Assembly (NCBI RefSeq): GCF_002240055.1
Contig: NZ_CP016753.1
Span: 868,001 to 932,000 of the forward strand
Direction of reading: 5' to 3'
DNA: 64,000 bases
Source: Leptotrichia sp. oral taxon 498
Lineage (GTDB): Bacteria > Fusobacteriota > Fusobacteriia > Fusobacteriales > Leptotrichiaceae
Position 1 is the stretch's first letter. Each line of letters opens with the position of its first letter. The notes beneath the pieces were generated by a model. That model worked only from the letters and a program-made list of their open reading frames with translations, did no database searches and was not told where the DNA came from. Below are positions 18,875-27,551 of the stretch, piece after piece. The translations under genes were made by a program, and so were the position numbers.

Positions 18875-19156
18875 TTATTTTTCAGTTTTATTGCTTTCTT
18901 CTTCAAATTTATCAAGTATAACTTTTGTTATTTCTTGCCGTAATTCAGGAGTTATAGGATGAACTATATCTTTAAATTCTCCATTTGGCATTTTTCTAGA
19001 AGGCATTGCTACAAATAATCCATTTTGACCGTCAATTATTTTTAGACCGTGTATAACAAAGCTATCTTCAAAAGTAATGTCAACATGTGCCTTTAATCTA
19101 TCATTGGCATCTTCAGGCTTTTTTCCAATTCTAATACGAACATCTGTTACTTTCAT
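18875..19156 (-). CDS. spoVG: SpoVG-family RNA/DNA-binding regulator
   Basis: A 93-residue SpoVG protein with the family opening MKVTDVRIRIGK, the FVIHGLKIIDGQNGLFVAMPSR core split by normal family residues, and DIVHPITPELRQ. In non-sporulating bacteria SpoVG acts as a post-transcriptional or transcriptional regulator. AAAGGAG precedes the ATG, and TATAAT lies on the minus strand at 19208-19203. Confidence 0.95.
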   Translation of the reverse strand: MKVTDVRIRIGKKPEDANDRLKAHVDITFEDSFVIHGLKIIDGQNGLFVAMPSRKMPNGEFKDIVHPITPELRQEITKVILDKFEEESNKTEK

Positions 19157-19363
19157 AAATTTTTCTCCTTTTCTGTATGTTATTTGTTACCTTTTCAATA
19201 TAATTATACCCCATTTGTTGCAAAAAACAAGAGATTTTCCTGATATTTTTTATACTTAGATAGATAAGGAATTATTTTTTTTATAAAATAATTTTTAGAA
19301 ATCAAAAAAATAAAAATTTTGATTTTATTTTAGAATGTGTTAAAATTAGCAAAGGAGGTATTT

Positions 19364-20170
19364 ATGTACAAAGCTATTGTCAGTGATTTGGATAGAACAC
19401 TTTTGAATGAAAATCACAAAGTTAGTCCATACACAAGAGAAACTATTAAATTGCTCTTGAAAAAAGGCATAAAGTTTTATATCGCAACTGGAAGAAGTTA
19501 TCTTGGCGCAAAGGAAGTTATGGAAGAAATTGGACTAAAAATTCCATTAATTACATCAAATGGAGCAAGAATTTTAGATGAATCTGGAGCTGAAATTTAT
19601 GTGAATAATCTTGCAAGAAAATATGTCGAAAAATTACTTGCGATGGATTACAAATCATTTGGAAGTGATATTATTTTAAATGGATATTCAGGCAGCAATT
19701 GGTATGTGACCGAAGATGCACAAGCTTATTTTTATGCGCAAAAGCCAGAGAGAAAATTGTATCCAGAACAGATTTCTTTTGAAGATTTTAGCACTAAAAA
19801 TTTTTCTAAAATATTTTTTTTGGGTAATCATGAAAATCTTTTGGAATTGGAAAAAGAAGTTAAAAAAGTTACCAATGACGAAACGAATATCGTTTTTGTA
19901 AATAAAAGAAGTTTGGAAATTTTTTCAAAAACTTGTGATAAAGCTGTCGCAGCTAACTTTTTACTGCAAAAAGATGGGCTTACATTAAAAGATGCGGTAT
20001 CTTTTGGAGATGGAGTCAATGATTATGATTTAATAACGCAGACGAGACTTGGATTTGCAATGAAAAATTCTATTTATAGGCTGCTGGAAAAACTTTCTGA
20101 TATAGAAATTATTGAAAGTAATGAAAATGATGGAATGGCTAAAAAAGTGCAAGAAATATTTGATTTGTAG
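19364..20170 (+). CDS. HAD superfamily Cof-type phosphatase (copy 1)
   Basis: A 268-residue Cof-type HAD hydrolase, usually a sugar-phosphate or nucleotide phosphatase. The DLDRTLL nucleophile motif, ATGRS motif II, and FGDGVNDYDL motif IV are present. ATG 19364 follows AAAGGAGG; the open frame to 19337 overlaps that site. A paralogue lies at 20716, on the far side of an orphan receiver gene. Confidence 0.9.
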   Translation: MYKAIVSDLDRTLLNENHKVSPYTRETIKLLLKKGIKFYIATGRSYLGAKEVMEEIGLKIPLITSNGARILDESGAEIYVNNLARKYVEKLLAMDYKSFGSDIILNGYSGSNWYVTEDAQAYFYAQKPERKLYPEQISFEDFSTKNFSKIFFLGNHENLLELEKEVKKVTNDETNIVFVNKRSLEIFSKTCDKAVAANFLLQKDGLTLKDAVSFGDGVNDYDLITQTRLGFAMKNSIYRLLEKLSDIEIIESNENDGMAKKVQEIFDL

Positions 20171-20224
20171 TTTTTTGAAGTGAAAAAATTGTAAAAAAAA
20201 ATTATTTTTAGAAAGGAAACTGTT

Positions 20225-20587
20225 ATGAAAAAATTAGCATTGGTTGTCGATGACACACCTTATATAAGAGAAGATATAAGAGATATATTGGAAGAAATGG
20301 GATACGAGGTATACGAAGCAAATGACGGACTGGAAGCTTTGAGAATGTATAAAAAAATAAAACCAACAGTTGTGACAATGGATATTAATATGCCAAATAT
20401 GCATGGACTTGCGGCTACAAAAGAAATTTCAAATTATGATAGGAATGCGAAAATATTGATTTGCAGCACAATGGTGATGTTTCCAAATTATCAAAAAATG
20501 GGACGTGAAGCAGGAGCAAAATCATTTTTACCAAAACCATTTACTGATGAAGAATTTATAGATGCATTTTCAAAATTATTCTTGTAA
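20225..20587 (+). CDS. Single-domain response regulator (CheY-like receiver)
   Basis: A 120-residue receiver domain without an output domain. The acidic pair DD is at residues 10-11, the phosphoacceptor Asp53 in MDINMP, Ser/Thr at 81-82, and Lys104 in LPKPF. No histidine kinase or chemotaxis gene is nearby. It lies between two HAD phosphatase paralogues in the same orientation. Confidence 0.92.
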   Translation: MKKLALVVDDTPYIREDIRDILEEMGYEVYEANDGLEALRMYKKIKPTVVTMDINMPNMHGLAATKEISNYDRNAKILICSTMVMFPNYQKMGREAGAKSFLPKPFTDEEFIDAFSKLFL

Positions 20588-20715
20588 AATTGAATTTACT
20601 GAATAAATTAAAAAAATTAGGAAAAATTTTTCATATACGGTAAGATTCTAGACGCTATAAATGAGTTTATTAAGTTAAAAAGATTTTTATAAAAATTCGT
20701 AAAAGGAGACAAAAA

Positions 20716-21525
20716 ATGTATAAAGCAGTTATTAGTGATTTAGATGGAACATTAATTGGCAAAGGGCATTATATCTCGCCTGTCACCATTGATACAATAA
20801 AAAAAATAATGGAAAAAGGCATTAAATTTTATATTGCTTCTGGAAGAAGCTATGAGCAAATTGGTTATGTGACAGAACAGCTTGACATAAAAATTCCTGT
20901 GATTGCTGCAAATGGTGCAAGAATTTTTGATGGAGATGGGAAGTTGATTTATGAAAGAGGATTAAATAAAGAAGATTCTGATGCGATACTTAATTTAGAT
21001 TATAGAAATATTGCAAAAAAATCTCATCTCAATATCTTTTCTGGAAATGAATGGATTATAACAAAAGGGACAGCACAAGATGTCTTTGACAGAATAACTA
21101 ATCAAGTAAAAGTGAATTTTAGGGAAGTTCCAGAAACAGAATTAAAAAATTTGGATATTTTAAAAATTTTTTATATTGGCGACCACGAAGAGCTTTTAAA
21201 ATTGGAAAAGGAGATTTTGAAGGTGACTAAAGGTGTAAATGTGATTTTTGTTACAGATACATGTATGGAAATTATGTCAAAAGGAGCTAATAAAGGACTT
21301 GCAGCGAAATTTTTGCTGGAAAAGGAAAATGTAAAATTGGAAGAAGCTATAGCTTTTGGCGATGGAGAAAATGACTTTGAGCTGCTTACGATGGTTGGAA
21401 AAGGTTATGCTATGGGAAACGCCATTGATAGACTGAAAAATTTGTTGCCAAGTGATTTTGAATATGTAGGAAAAAATATGGAAGATGGAGAAGCGCTAAA
21501 ATTGCAGGAATTGTTTTTAAAATGA
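20716..21525 (+). CDS. HAD superfamily Cof-type phosphatase (copy 2)
   Basis: A 269-residue paralogue of the gene at 19364, with DLDGTLIGKGH, ASGRSYEQIG and FGDGENDFELL. Identity to copy 1 is clear along the whole length but not close, indicating an old duplication. AAAAGGAG precedes the ATG. Confidence 0.9.
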   Translation: MYKAVISDLDGTLIGKGHYISPVTIDTIKKIMEKGIKFYIASGRSYEQIGYVTEQLDIKIPVIAANGARIFDGDGKLIYERGLNKEDSDAILNLDYRNIAKKSHLNIFSGNEWIITKGTAQDVFDRITNQVKVNFREVPETELKNLDILKIFYIGDHEELLKLEKEILKVTKGVNVIFVTDTCMEIMSKGANKGLAAKFLLEKENVKLEEAIAFGDGENDFELLTMVGKGYAMGNAIDRLKNLLPSDFEYVGKNMEDGEALKLQELFLK

Positions 21526-21628
21526 ATTTTTTTATTTATTTTTTGTAAGGAGAAAAAATTTTTGATTTCTCCTTGCAGCTAGTACTTATTTTAAGAAATA
21601 AAAATTTGAGAATTTTTTAGGTTGGCAG

Positions 21629-21657
21629 TTGACAATTAATTATATTTTTGATAGAAT
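21629..21657 (+). promoter_or_regulatory. Promoter of the aromatic cluster leader
   Basis: TTGACA at 21629-21634 and TAGAAT at 21652-21657 with 17 bases between. It would produce a leader of about 340 bases before the DAHP synthase start. Confidence 0.75.
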
Positions 21658-21736
21658 GAACAAGTAAAAAATAAAAATAAAAAAATGTAGGATAGTAGGT
21701 ATAATTTGCACTTTTTTGCAAATTTTGGAAGTGAAA

Positions 21737-21766
21737 ATGAAAATTATAAAATGTAGTTATTGGTAG
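21737..21766 (+). CDS. Putative 9-residue leader peptide ending Tyr-Trp
   Basis: ATG 21737 with GGAAG six bases upstream encodes MKIIKCSYW followed by TAG. The last two sense codons are TAT and TGG. A hairpin ATGCG/TGCAT follows at once. The position in a long leader before a DAHP synthase suggests a translation-sensing leader, but this is inference from a very short frame. Confidence 0.4.
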   Translation: MKIIKCSYW

Positions 21767-21948
21767 GAAAATATGCGTTTTTGCATAATTTAGTAGTATT
21801 GAATTTAATAAATTTTTTAAAATTAATTATTTGTAAATTTTAGTTTATAAATTAAATATTTTTTAGTAATAAAAATTCTGTCAATGAGTTTCTTTTTATA
21901 AATTTATTTTATTGAGTTTTTATATAATAAAATATAAGTGCAATTTTC

Positions 21949-21976
21949 AACTCTCCTATTATAGAGAGTTTTTTTA
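21949..21976 (+). terminator. Terminator-like hairpin in the DAHP synthase leader (possible attenuator)
   Basis: AACTCTC at 21949-21955 pairs with GAGAGTT at 21964-21970, followed by a T7 run. It stands between the promoter and the first DAHP synthase, where premature termination would regulate the operon. Confidence 0.75.
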
Positions 21977-22008
21977 TTACAAAATAAAAAATAAATGGAG
22001 GAAAAATT

Positions 22009-23031
22009 ATGATTATAAAAGTAGATGAAAATATTTCACAGGAAAATATGGAAAAATTATTGAAAAGAGTGGAAGAGCTTAATTTAAAGCCACATTTGTC
22101 TTATGGAAGTGAATATACAATAATTGGATTAGTTGGAGATACAAGTGTTATAGATGTGAACAGAGTTTTGGCAATTGAAGGAGTGCTTGATGTGCAAAGA
22201 GTGCAAGAGCCGTACAAAAGAGCGAGCAGAAAATTTCATCCAGAAGATACGGTTGTAAAAGTGGGAGATGTAGAAATTGGTGGAAATAATCTTGTGATGA
22301 TGGCAGGACCTTGTTCGGTTGAAAATAAAAAGCAAATTATGACAGCGGCAAGAATAGTGAAAAAATATGGAGCAACAATGTTAAGGGGTGGAGTAGTAAA
22401 ACCAAGAACATCACCGTATGCGTTCCAAGGTCTAGGAATGGAAGGAATTGAATTGATGAAAAAGGCAAAAGAGGAAACAGGACTTCCAATAATATGTGAA
22501 GTGATGTCAATTTCACAATTGCATGAATTTGGTCCACACGTTGATATGATTCAGCTTGGAGCAAGAAATATGCAGAACTTTGATTTATTAAAGGAAGTTG
22601 GGAAAACAAATATTCCAGTACTTTTGAAAAGAGGACTTAGTGCGACAATAGAAGAATGGCTTATGTCGGCTGAATATATTTTGGCAGGAGGAAATGAAAA
22701 TGTAGTTCTTTGTGAGAGAGGAATAAGAACTTATGAAACCGCTTATAGAAATGTGCTTGACTTAAATGCAGTGCCAATGATTAAAAAATTGACACATTTA
22801 CCAATAATAGTTGATTCAGCTCACTCTACAGGAAAATACTGGATGGTAGAACCGCTTGGAATGGCAGGAGTGGCAGCAGGAGCAGATGGACTTATGGTGG
22901 AAGTTCACCCGGAACCAGATAAAGCGTTGTCAGATGGACCACAATCATTGAAAGAAGATGTGTTTAAACATTTGATGGAAAATGTGGAAAAAATTGCGAA
23001 TGTATTAGGAAAAAGTTTTAAAGCAAAATAA
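22009..23031 (+). CDS. aroF: 3-deoxy-7-phosphoheptulonate (DAHP) synthase, copy 1
   Basis: Condenses phosphoenolpyruvate with erythrose 4-phosphate, the first step of the shikimate pathway. The 340-residue protein is a type I-beta enzyme with an N-terminal ferredoxin-like regulatory domain (about residues 1-70) as in Thermotoga. The core shows [31 protein letters not shown] and DSAHSTGK. ATG 22009 follows TGGAGG. A second copy follows 180 bp downstream. Confidence 0.95.
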   Translation: MIIKVDENISQENMEKLLKRVEELNLKPHLSYGSEYTIIGLVGDTSVIDVNRVLAIEGVLDVQRVQEPYKRASRKFHPEDTVVKVGDVEIGGNNLVMMAGPCSVENKKQIMTAARIVKKYGATMLRGGVVKPRTSPYAFQGLGMEGIELMKKAKEETGLPIICEVMSISQLHEFGPHVDMIQLGARNMQNFDLLKEVGKTNIPVLLKRGLSATIEEWLMSAEYILAGGNENVVLCERGIRTYETAYRNVLDLNAVPMIKKLTHLPIIVDSAHSTGKYWMVEPLGMAGVAAGADGLMVEVHPEPDKALSDGPQSLKEDVFKHLMENVEKIANVLGKSFKAK

Positions 23032-23128
23032 TTTTGTTGAAAAATAGATTTTGTTTTTAAAACTTTGAAACACTTGAAATTTTATAAAAAAGTATGTCAG
23101 CAATAAATTATAAAAATTAGAAAATTTG

Positions 23129-23160
23129 ATAGAACAGAATAGAATACAATAGAATAGAAC
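23129..23160 (+). repeat. Short AGAAT/AGAAC tandem repeat
   Basis: The gap between the two DAHP synthase genes holds five imperfect AGAAY units with occasional spacers. Nothing else is visible in this 180-base gap apart from a purine-rich ribosome-binding region. Confidence 0.5.
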
Positions 23161-23211
23161 TGAAAATAAAAAAAGAAAAGAAAATAAAGTAAAAGAAAGG
23201 GAAATAAATTT

Positions 23212-24237
23212 ATGATTATAAAAGTAGATGGGAAAATTGATAAAAGCGTGTTAGAAAGATTGATAAAAAGATTGGAAGAAGAAAATAATGTTAAAGTGAA
23301 GCCAATTATTGGGGCAGAATATTCAATTTTAGGACTGGTTGGAGATATTAGCTCTATTGATATTAAACATATTCAATCTTTGGAATATGTAATTGATGTG
23401 CAAAGGGTGCAAGAACCGTATAAAAGAGCAAGTAGAAAATTTCATCCAGAAGATACGATTGTAAAAGTAGGAAATGTGGAAATTGGAGGAAGTAATCTTG
23501 TGATGATGGCAGGGCCTTGTTCAGTTGAAAATGAAAAACAGATAATTGATACAGCAAAAGCTGTTAAAGCCGCAGGAGCAACTATTTTAAGAGGTGGAGT
23601 AGTTAAACCTAGAACATCTCCTTATGCATTTCAAGGACTTGGTATGGAAGGTGTTAAACTTATGGAAAAGGCAAAAGAAGAAACAGGGCTTCCAATAATA
23701 TGTGAAATTATGTCAATTTCTCAACTTCACGAATTTGGTCCACACGTTGATATGATTCAGCTTGGAGCAAGAAATATGCAGAACTTTGATTTATTAAAAG
23801 AAGTTGGGAAAACAAATATTCCAGTGCTTTTAAAAAGAGGACTTAGTGCGACAATAGAAGAATGGCTTATGTCGGCAGAATATATTTTAGCTGGCGGAAA
23901 TGAAAATGTAGTTCTTTGTGAAAGAGGAATCAGAACTTACGAAACAGCTTATAGAAATGTACTTGATTTAAATGCAGTGCCAATGATTAAAAAATTGACA
24001 CATTTACCAATAATTGTAGATTCAGCTCATGCGACTGGAAAATACTGGATGGTAAAACCGCTTGCAATGGCAGGAGTGGCGGCAGGAGCAGATGGGCTTA
24101 TGGTAGAAGTGCATCCTGAACCAGACAAGGCATTGTCAGATGGGCCTCAATCATTGAAATTTAACGTATTCGAAGATTTGATGCAAGATGTGGAAAAAAT
24201 TGCAAATGTGTTAGGAAAGAGCTTTGAAGCAAAATAA
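23212..24237 (+). CDS. aroF: 3-deoxy-7-phosphoheptulonate (DAHP) synthase, copy 2
   Basis: A tandem paralogue of copy 1 with 341 residues. From about residue 160 to 290 the two proteins are almost identical and long stretches of DNA match, while the first 65 residues (the regulatory domain) differ strongly, for example [16 protein letters not shown] against NISQENMEKLLKRVEE. The catalytic motifs are intact in both. The pattern suggests two isozymes with different allosteric inputs and a homogenised catalytic core. Confidence 0.95.
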   Translation: MIIKVDGKIDKSVLERLIKRLEEENNVKVKPIIGAEYSILGLVGDISSIDIKHIQSLEYVIDVQRVQEPYKRASRKFHPEDTIVKVGNVEIGGSNLVMMAGPCSVENEKQIIDTAKAVKAAGATILRGGVVKPRTSPYAFQGLGMEGVKLMEKAKEETGLPIICEIMSISQLHEFGPHVDMIQLGARNMQNFDLLKEVGKTNIPVLLKRGLSATIEEWLMSAEYILAGGNENVVLCERGIRTYETAYRNVLDLNAVPMIKKLTHLPIIVDSAHATGKYWMVKPLAMAGVAAGADGLMVEVHPEPDKALSDGPQSLKFNVFEDLMQDVEKIANVLGKSFEAK

Positions 24238-24266
24238 ATTATTTAGCTAATGAAGGAGAAAAAAAT

Positions 24267-24584
24267 ATGATTGTAACAACTACAAATAAAGTTCAAGATA
24301 AAGAAATATTGGAATATAAAGGAATTGTTTTTGGTGAGGTTATAACAGGAATTAATATTTTAAAGGATATAGGAGCAGGAATTAGAAATTTTTTTGGTGG
24401 AAGATCTGGAGGATATGAGAAAGAATTGCTAGCAGCTAGGACTGAAGCTCTGAAAGAAATGGAAGAAAGAGCAAAAGATATGGGAGCAAATGCCATTGTT
24501 GGAGTAAAAATGGATTATGAAGTGTTGGGTGCTGATAATGGAATGCTTATGGTTACCTGCAGTGGTACAGCTGTTGTAATTTAA
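24267..24584 (+). CDS. YbjQ/UPF0145 family protein
   Basis: A 105-residue YbjQ-type protein, predicted to form a pentamer. The typical blocks [33 protein letters not shown] and [15 protein letters not shown] are present. Function is unknown; the family is sometimes called heavy-metal binding. It lies between aroF and tyrA, 29 bp after aroF. Confidence 0.9.
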   Translation: MIVTTTNKVQDKEILEYKGIVFGEVITGINILKDIGAGIRNFFGGRSGGYEKELLAARTEALKEMEERAKDMGANAIVGVKMDYEVLGADNGMLMVTCSGTAVVI

Positions 24585-24611
24585 GATTAAATTGTGAAAT
24601 GAGATAGAATT

Positions 24612-25490
24612 ATGATGAAAAATAATTTGAAAAAAATAGAAGATTTGACGGTAACGATTGTTGGGCTTGGAGTGATTGGCGGGGGATTTGCTCAAAGCTT
24701 AAAAAATATTGGGGTAAAAACAATTTATGGGATTGATATTGACGAAGAAACTTTGAGAAAGGCTGAAGAGAAAAAAATTATAACCGAAGGATTTGTAAAA
24801 ACTAAAGATCCTTTGAAAAAATCGGATTTGGTTGTAGTTACGCTTTATCCGAATATTGTGAAATCATTTTTTGTAAATAATATTGAAAATTTTAAAGACG
24901 GTGCGATTATTACTGATGTTATTGGAATTAAAGGGAAAATAATCGAAGAGATAGATCCGTTTATTGAAAAAAGTGAAAAAAAAATTGATTTTATTTTTGG
25001 ACATCCGATGGCGGGGCGTGAAAAGAGAGGAATTGATTTTGCGGATAGCCGTGTTTTTCAAAATGCGAATTATATTCTTATAAAAGATAAAAAGAATAAA
25101 AAAGAAAATCTGGATTTGTTGAGTGAGATAATTAAAAAAATGGGCTTCAAAAGTGTAAGTTTTTTGACCGCTAAAGAACATGATGAAATAATTGCATTTA
25201 CAAGTCAGCTTACTCACGCAATAGCGGTTTCACTCGTAAACAGCGACAATCAAAAATATGATACAAATAGATTTATCGGAGATTCCTTCAGAGATTTGAC
25301 AAGAATTGCCAAAATTAATGAAGACTTGTGGTCAGAATTATTTTTGGGAAATAAGGAAAATTTGCTGAAAATGATTCAGCAGTTTGAAAATGAACTGGAT
25401 ATAATAAAAAATGCTTTGAAAAATGATGACATTGGAACATTAAAAGAGCAGTTTATAATTTCCACAAGAAGAAGGGAAAAAATAGACTAA
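24612..25490 (+). CDS. tyrA: Prephenate dehydrogenase
   Basis: Oxidative decarboxylation of prephenate to 4-hydroxyphenylpyruvate for tyrosine. The 292-residue protein has the Rossmann motif GLGVIGGGFA near the N-terminus, the DVIGIKGKI segment, GHPMAGREKRG and the ITSQLTH-like FTSQLTHAIA with the catalytic histidine. No ACT domain follows. The ribosome-binding site is weak (GAGATAG), and ATG 24615 is an alternative start. Confidence 0.92.
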   Translation: MMKNNLKKIEDLTVTIVGLGVIGGGFAQSLKNIGVKTIYGIDIDEETLRKAEEKKIITEGFVKTKDPLKKSDLVVVTLYPNIVKSFFVNNIENFKDGAIITDVIGIKGKIIEEIDPFIEKSEKKIDFIFGHPMAGREKRGIDFADSRVFQNANYILIKDKKNKKENLDLLSEIIKKMGFKSVSFLTAKEHDEIIAFTSQLTHAIAVSLVNSDNQKYDTNRFIGDSFRDLTRIAKINEDLWSELFLGNKENLLKMIQQFENELDIIKNALKNDDIGTLKEQFIISTRRREKID

Positions 25491-25591
25491 AAGATTTTTA
25501 GTTCTAAATTTTTCCAAAAAAAATAAAAATAAAATAAAATTTTTTAAAAAAAATCAAAAACAAAAACAAAAAAATATAAAAGATAAAAAAT

Positions 25592-25641
25592 AGTGAGTGC
25601 TTTCACAAAAAAAGAGTTTTGTAGTCAAAGCCTCACTTTTG
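25592..25641 (+). terminator. Terminator-like hairpin between tyrA and aroB
   Basis: AGTGAG/CTCACT and GCTTT/AAAGC arms with an A7 to T4 top, followed by TTTT. It could end the aroF-tyrA transcript or act as an attenuator ahead of aroB. Confidence 0.65.
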
Positions 25642-25676
25642 AATTATAAAAATATAAATATTTAGGAGAAAAAATT

Positions 25677-26768
25677 ATGAAAAAATTACGTGTTGGTTTG
25701 GAAAAAAATTCTTATGATATTTTAATTGGAGAAAATTATGCGAAAGATTTTCCAAAATATATAAAAGAAATTTATAGCGGGAAAAAATTATTTGTCATAA
25801 CTGACTCGAATGTGAACGAAATTTACAAAAATATTTATGAAAAAATGTTTGGTGGATTTGATTACACGGTTTATGTACTAAAAGCTGGAGAAAAAAACAA
25901 ACATATTGGAATTATGCCGGAAATTTATTCAGCGATGGTAGAAGCTGGTGTAAAAAGAAAAGATTTAGTCGTGGCTTTTGGAGGTGGAGTTGTTGGGGAT
26001 ATTGCTGGGTTTGCAGCGGCCTCATTTTTGAGAGGGATTAGTTTTATTCAAATTCCTACAACAATAGTTTCGCAAGTTGACAGCAGTGTTGGAGGAAAAG
26101 TTGGAGTTGATTTGCCTGAGGGGAAAAATCTTGTTGGGGCATTTCATCAGCCAAAACTTGTTTTAATTGATAATTGTTTTTTAAATACACTAACAGATAG
26201 ATATTTTTACGACGGATTTGGGGAAATTGTGAAATATGGATGTATTTATGACAAGAAATTTTTTGATAGACTTGTGGAAATTGTGGAAAAAGTTGGGGTT
26301 TCGCAAGATGATGAAAATTATATAAAAAAATTGCGTGAACATTTGATGAAGTATGTGAATGAGCTTGTTTATCGTTCTTGTGAGATAAAGAAGGAAGTTG
26401 TGGAAAAAGATGAGAAGGAAAGCAACTTGAGAATGATATTGAATTTTGGGCATACGATTGGTCATGCGATTGAGCAGTTTACAAATTATGAAAAATATTC
26501 ACACGGAGAGGCGATTTCTGCTGGGATGGTGGATATTACGAAAATTGGGGAGAAAAAAGGATTTACTAAAGAAGGGGAAGCTGTGAAAATTGCAAAATTG
26601 CTTAAGGCATTGAATTTGCCGACTGAAATTGAGTATCCAAAAGATGAGATTGCTAAGATTATGAAAAGAGATAAGAAAAGTACGAGTGATGGAATTAATT
26701 TTGTAATTTTGAAGGAAATTGGGGAAGTTGAGATTATGAAGATTGGGGCGGAAGAGATTTTTGAGTAA
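25677..26768 (+). CDS. aroB: 3-dehydroquinate synthase
   Basis: Converts DAHP to 3-dehydroquinate with NAD and a metal ion. The 363-residue protein shows the NAD-binding AFGGGVVGDIAGFAA, IPTTIVSQVDSSVGGK, GFGEIVKYG and the metal ligands in NFGHTIGHAIE and SHGEAI. TTAGGAG precedes the ATG. Confidence 0.95.
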   Translation: MKKLRVGLEKNSYDILIGENYAKDFPKYIKEIYSGKKLFVITDSNVNEIYKNIYEKMFGGFDYTVYVLKAGEKNKHIGIMPEIYSAMVEAGVKRKDLVVAFGGGVVGDIAGFAAASFLRGISFIQIPTTIVSQVDSSVGGKVGVDLPEGKNLVGAFHQPKLVLIDNCFLNTLTDRYFYDGFGEIVKYGCIYDKKFFDRLVEIVEKVGVSQDDENYIKKLREHLMKYVNELVYRSCEIKKEVVEKDEKESNLRMILNFGHTIGHAIEQFTNYEKYSHGEAISAGMVDITKIGEKKGFTKEGEAVKIAKLLKALNLPTEIEYPKDEIAKIMKRDKKSTSDGINFVILKEIGEVEIMKIGAEEIFE

Positions 26769-26886
26769 GCATTTGCAAGTGTGGAAATATAAATGTGTGA
26801 TTATATTGGAAAATTGAAAAGGTTAGGCAGTGTCTGATAAATTTATTAAAATCTTGAATTAAAAAAGAATAAAATGGAGGAATAAG

Positions 26887-27423
26887 ATGGATAATAAAAT
26901 TATTAAAGATGAAGTTTTTGGAGAAATAAAAAATTTTGAAACTGAAGTTGAGTGGCTTGGGAGAAAAATAAGTGTGAGTTTTGATGGTGGAATTGGGCAT
27001 AATTGGAGTGAAGAGAAAAAAGTAGAAGAAGTTAAAGGGGCAATTGAACAATTTAAAATTATGTATCTCAATCAAAAAGAATGGGATGAGAGAATAAGAG
27101 ATAGAATTGTGGAAGATTTGCGTTGGTTAGCGGAAGATTGGTTTTCTTCGGTCGATGAGGAAGATGTGGATGGAATGATAGAAATACTTGAAAAAAATTC
27201 AAATTCTAAATTTACGGAAAAAGAAAAGGAAGAGTTAAAAGAACAAAAAGTTTCAAAAGAAGTTTTTAAAAATGGAATTTATTTAGAAAGTTTGAACATA
27301 ACTTCTGACGGAGATTTTACGGTGTATTTTTATGATGATGAAGTATTTTTTGCAGGGCATTGGATTGATTTAATGGGGAATGTTAGCGGGGAATTTAGCA
27401 GTGAAGCGGATATTATAGGATAA
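26887..27423 (+). CDS. DUF2262 domain protein
   Basis: A 178-residue soluble acidic protein. The opening DEVFGEIKNFETEVEWLG and the closing VFFAGHWIDLMGNVSGEF resemble DUF2262, a family of unknown function. No catalytic motif is obvious. It sits between aroB and aroA in the same direction with a good AUGGAGG-type site. Confidence 0.75.
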   Translation: MDNKIIKDEVFGEIKNFETEVEWLGRKISVSFDGGIGHNWSEEKKVEEVKGAIEQFKIMYLNQKEWDERIRDRIVEDLRWLAEDWFSSVDEEDVDGMIEILEKNSNSKFTEKEKEELKEQKVSKEVFKNGIYLESLNITSDGDFTVYFYDDEVFFAGHWIDLMGNVSGEFSSEADIIG

Positions 27424-27551
27424 ATTTTTAGTTTTGAGTGTTGAAAAAGGATTTGGATAAGGATAAGATTTTGAGTAAAGGTTTTGATTTAAAGGCTTCT
27501 TTTAGACCTAAAATGAAGAGAAAAAAATAAATAGAAAAAGGAGAAAGATGT

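Larger units (their letters stand above)
21526..22008 (+). other. Intergenic region and leader of the DAHP synthase genes
   Basis: The first 50 bases hold a GTAAGGAGAAA/TTTCTCCTTGC hairpin (21545-21576) with its T-run on the minus-strand side. A promoter, a short leader ORF, two small hairpins around TTTGCA and ATGCG, and a terminator-like hairpin follow, ending 33 bases before the first DAHP synthase. No T-box sequence was found. Confidence 0.7.

Noticed and set aside
21629-22008. T-box riboswitch before the DAHP synthases
   Set aside because: No T-box consensus (TGGNACC-type) or specifier-loop structure could be found; only a terminator and small hairpins are present.
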